This document shows, piece after piece, positions 5,767-6,630 of a stretch of 6,630 bases of DNA. Position 1 is the stretch's first letter; every line of letters begins with the position of its first letter. The stretch is from Nanobdellota archaeon (lineage in GTDB: Archaea > Nanobdellota > Nanobdellia > Woesearchaeales > GW2011-AR15): the NCBI GenBank assembly GCA_018815145.1, contig JAHIYL010000256.1, positions 1-6,630 of the forward strand. The letters are read 5' to 3'. The notes below the pieces were generated by a model. That model saw only the letters and a list, made by a program, of their open reading frames with translations. It had not been told where the DNA came from and did no database searches. The position numbers and the translations under genes are program-made.

Positions 5767-5793
5767 ATTGATGATGTGCTGCATACAATAATC

Positions 5794-5826
5794 AACTAAT
5801 AAAAGTTTTTAACTAATAAAACTTTT
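5794..5826. promoter_or_regulatory. Divergent promoter region with 11-bp direct and 9-bp inverted repeats
   Basis: The 84-nt region between pyrE and the pseudouridine synthase holds two copies of AACTAATAAAA (5794-5804, 5811-5821; 17-bp period). Overlapping them is an inverted repeat, AAAAGTTTT (5801-5809) and AAAACTTTT (5818-5826), with an 8-nt spacer. On the plus strand TTTTTAAC (5806-5813) is centred about 27 nt before the ATG at 5837, the TATA spacing for a leaderless message. On the minus strand TTTTATTA (5798-5805) is about 48 nt before the pyrE ATG, giving a leader that holds its SD site. A factor bound to the palindrome could affect both genes; this is inferred from position. Confidence 0.45.
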
Positions 5827-5836
5827 CATATACAAA

Positions 5837-6601
5837 ATGAAACTCCGCCTCCACCAATTCCTCTCTCAAACAGGCTTATTTTCCAGCAAATTCGATATTG
5901 AGGAAGCCATCAGCTCAGGAAATATCCAGATAAATGGCAAGATCTGTACAAAAAGAAATTTTCAGTTCAATCCAAACACCAGGAAGATTACCTATAAAGG
6001 CAAGGAATTGGCAAAAATCAAGGAAAAACTATATATTATATTTAACAAGCCAACAGGCTATCTATCAACAAGACTTACCGAAAATGACAAATACATGGGA
6101 AAAAAATCCATGTTGGACCTAGTGAAAGATATTGAGCCGGATGTCAAGAATACACTTTCAGCAGTAGGTCGGCTTGATGAGGAAACAAGCGGTCTGATAA
6201 TTATATCAAATGACGGCAAACTCAATTTTTTTATTGCATCACCTGAAAATGCAATCACTAAGACATATGAGGTTGTACTTGAAAAGGCTTTATCTGTTCA
6301 GGATATTGAGTTGATAAAAAAAGGTATAGTCATAAAAAAGGATGAAGTGGGCCAGAAGATTGACTCATATACAGCAAAGCCCATCAGTCTTGAAAAAATT
6401 TCTGATACAAAGTATGAGATTGTTATCGATGAAGGCAAGAAAAGAGAAGTAAGACGGATATTTCTGGCTATAGGCAATAGTGTAATAAGTCTAAAACGGA
6501 TAGCCATTGGGAACATCAAATTAAATGAAGAAAAATTAAAACCTGGACAATTAAAAAAAGTCAGCAGAAAATTCCTTCTTGAAAATTTAAATGGCAATTA
6601 A
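5837..6601 (+). CDS. RsuA/RluB-family pseudouridine synthase with S4 domain
   Basis: A 254-residue enzyme expected to turn a specific uridine of rRNA into pseudouridine. Residues 1-60 form an S4 RNA-binding domain (Leu-x-Gln-Phe-Leu-Ser...Ile-Gln-Ile-Asn-Gly-Lys). The catalytic domain carries Asn70-Lys-Pro-x-Gly-Tyr, then Val110-Gly-Arg-Leu-Asp114-Glu-Glu-Thr-Ser-Gly-Leu, where Asp114 is the catalytic aspartate. Next come Lys142-Thr-Tyr-Glu-Val and Glu199-Gly-Lys-Lys-Arg-Glu-Val-Arg-Arg, the family's EGRNRQVRRM-like motif with Lys for Asn and Glu for Gln. Length and order fit RsuA/RluB/RluE/RluF; which rRNA site it modifies cannot be told. The ATG at 5837 has no SD site and a TATA-like box at the right distance for leaderless expression. 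It diverges from pyrE with no obvious metabolic link. The family is common in bacteria, whereas archaea mainly use guide-RNA (Cbf5), Pus10, TruA and TruD, so transfer from bacteria is possible. Confidence 0.9.
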   Translation: MKLRLHQFLSQTGLFSSKFDIEEAISSGNIQINGKICTKRNFQFNPNTRKITYKGKELAKIKEKLYIIFNKPTGYLSTRLTENDKYMGKKSMLDLVKDIEPDVKNTLSAVGRLDEETSGLIIISNDGKLNFFIASPENAITKTYEVVLEKALSVQDIELIKKGIVIKKDEVGQKIDSYTAKPISLEKISDTKYEIVIDEGKKREVRRIFLAIGNSVISLKRIAIGNIKLNEEKLKPGQLKKVSRKFLLENLNGN

Positions 6602-6602
6602 G

Positions 6603-6628
6603 TACTATTATAAAGTAGTAATATTTTT
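6603..6628 (+). terminator. Hairpin and T-run terminator of the pseudouridine synthase gene
   Basis: TACTATT (6603-6609) pairs with AGTAGTA (6614-6620; one G-U pair) around ATAA and is followed by a T5 run (6624-6628). It begins 2 nt after the stop codon. The stem is AT-rich and modest, but the arrangement is that of an intrinsic terminator. Confidence 0.5.
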
Positions 6629-6630
6629 AT

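Noticed and set aside
5794..5821. Start of a CRISPR-like array
   Set aside because: There are only two 11-bp low-complexity copies, 6 bp apart, with no true spacers and no cas gene.

Overview
The window looks like chromosomal DNA from an AT-rich archaeon, most plausibly a DPANN-type lineage such as Woesearchaeota. That placement is inferred, not proven. Four lines support it. PyrK has the short Cys-x4-Cys-x2-Cys-x9-Cys iron-sulfur motif I associate with archaeal PyrK. The Fic protein has an N-terminal hairpin region I associate with archaeal Fic proteins. Several genes lack a Shine-Dalgarno (SD) site but have a TATA-like box about 26-28 nt before the start codon, as in leaderless archaeal transcripts. 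The two clear SD sites fit the archaeal 16S tail. Against it, the type 2 OMP decarboxylase and the RsuA-family pseudouridine synthase have a bacterial flavour, so a candidate-phyla (CPR) bacterium is not excluded.

Layout: six genes lie on the minus strand and one on the plus strand. In transcription order the minus-strand genes are pyrE (5752-5078), a 301-nt gap rich in hairpins, pyrF (4776-3925), a Fic-family gene (3847-3002), pyrD (2927-2010), pyrK (2017-1187, overlapping pyrD by 8 nt) and a putative nucleotidyltransferase (1035-76). The plus-strand gene (5837-6601) encodes an RsuA/RluB-type pseudouridine synthase. It diverges from pyrE across an 84-nt intergenic region and ends at a hairpin-plus-T-run terminator.

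Function: PyrD and PyrK oxidise dihydroorotate to orotate, PyrE adds the phosphoribosyl group to make OMP, and PyrF decarboxylates OMP to UMP. The window therefore holds the last three steps of de novo pyrimidine synthesis. The earlier genes (carbamoyl phosphate synthase, pyrB, pyrC) are not here. Only pyrD-pyrK are tightly coupled; the other genes appear to have their own promoters. The Fic gene between pyrF and pyrD is visibly AT-richer than its neighbours and looks like an insertion into the cluster.

The most unusual part is the pyrE-pyrF gap (4777-5077). It holds a 97-nt palindromic element with perfect 13-bp terminal inverted repeats around a 72% GC core, a separate 6-bp hairpin with a 4-nt loop, and an 80-nt sequence that folds on paper into a three-way junction. 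None of these matches an RNA family I can name. They are candidates for small repeated or mobile elements, or for structured RNA.
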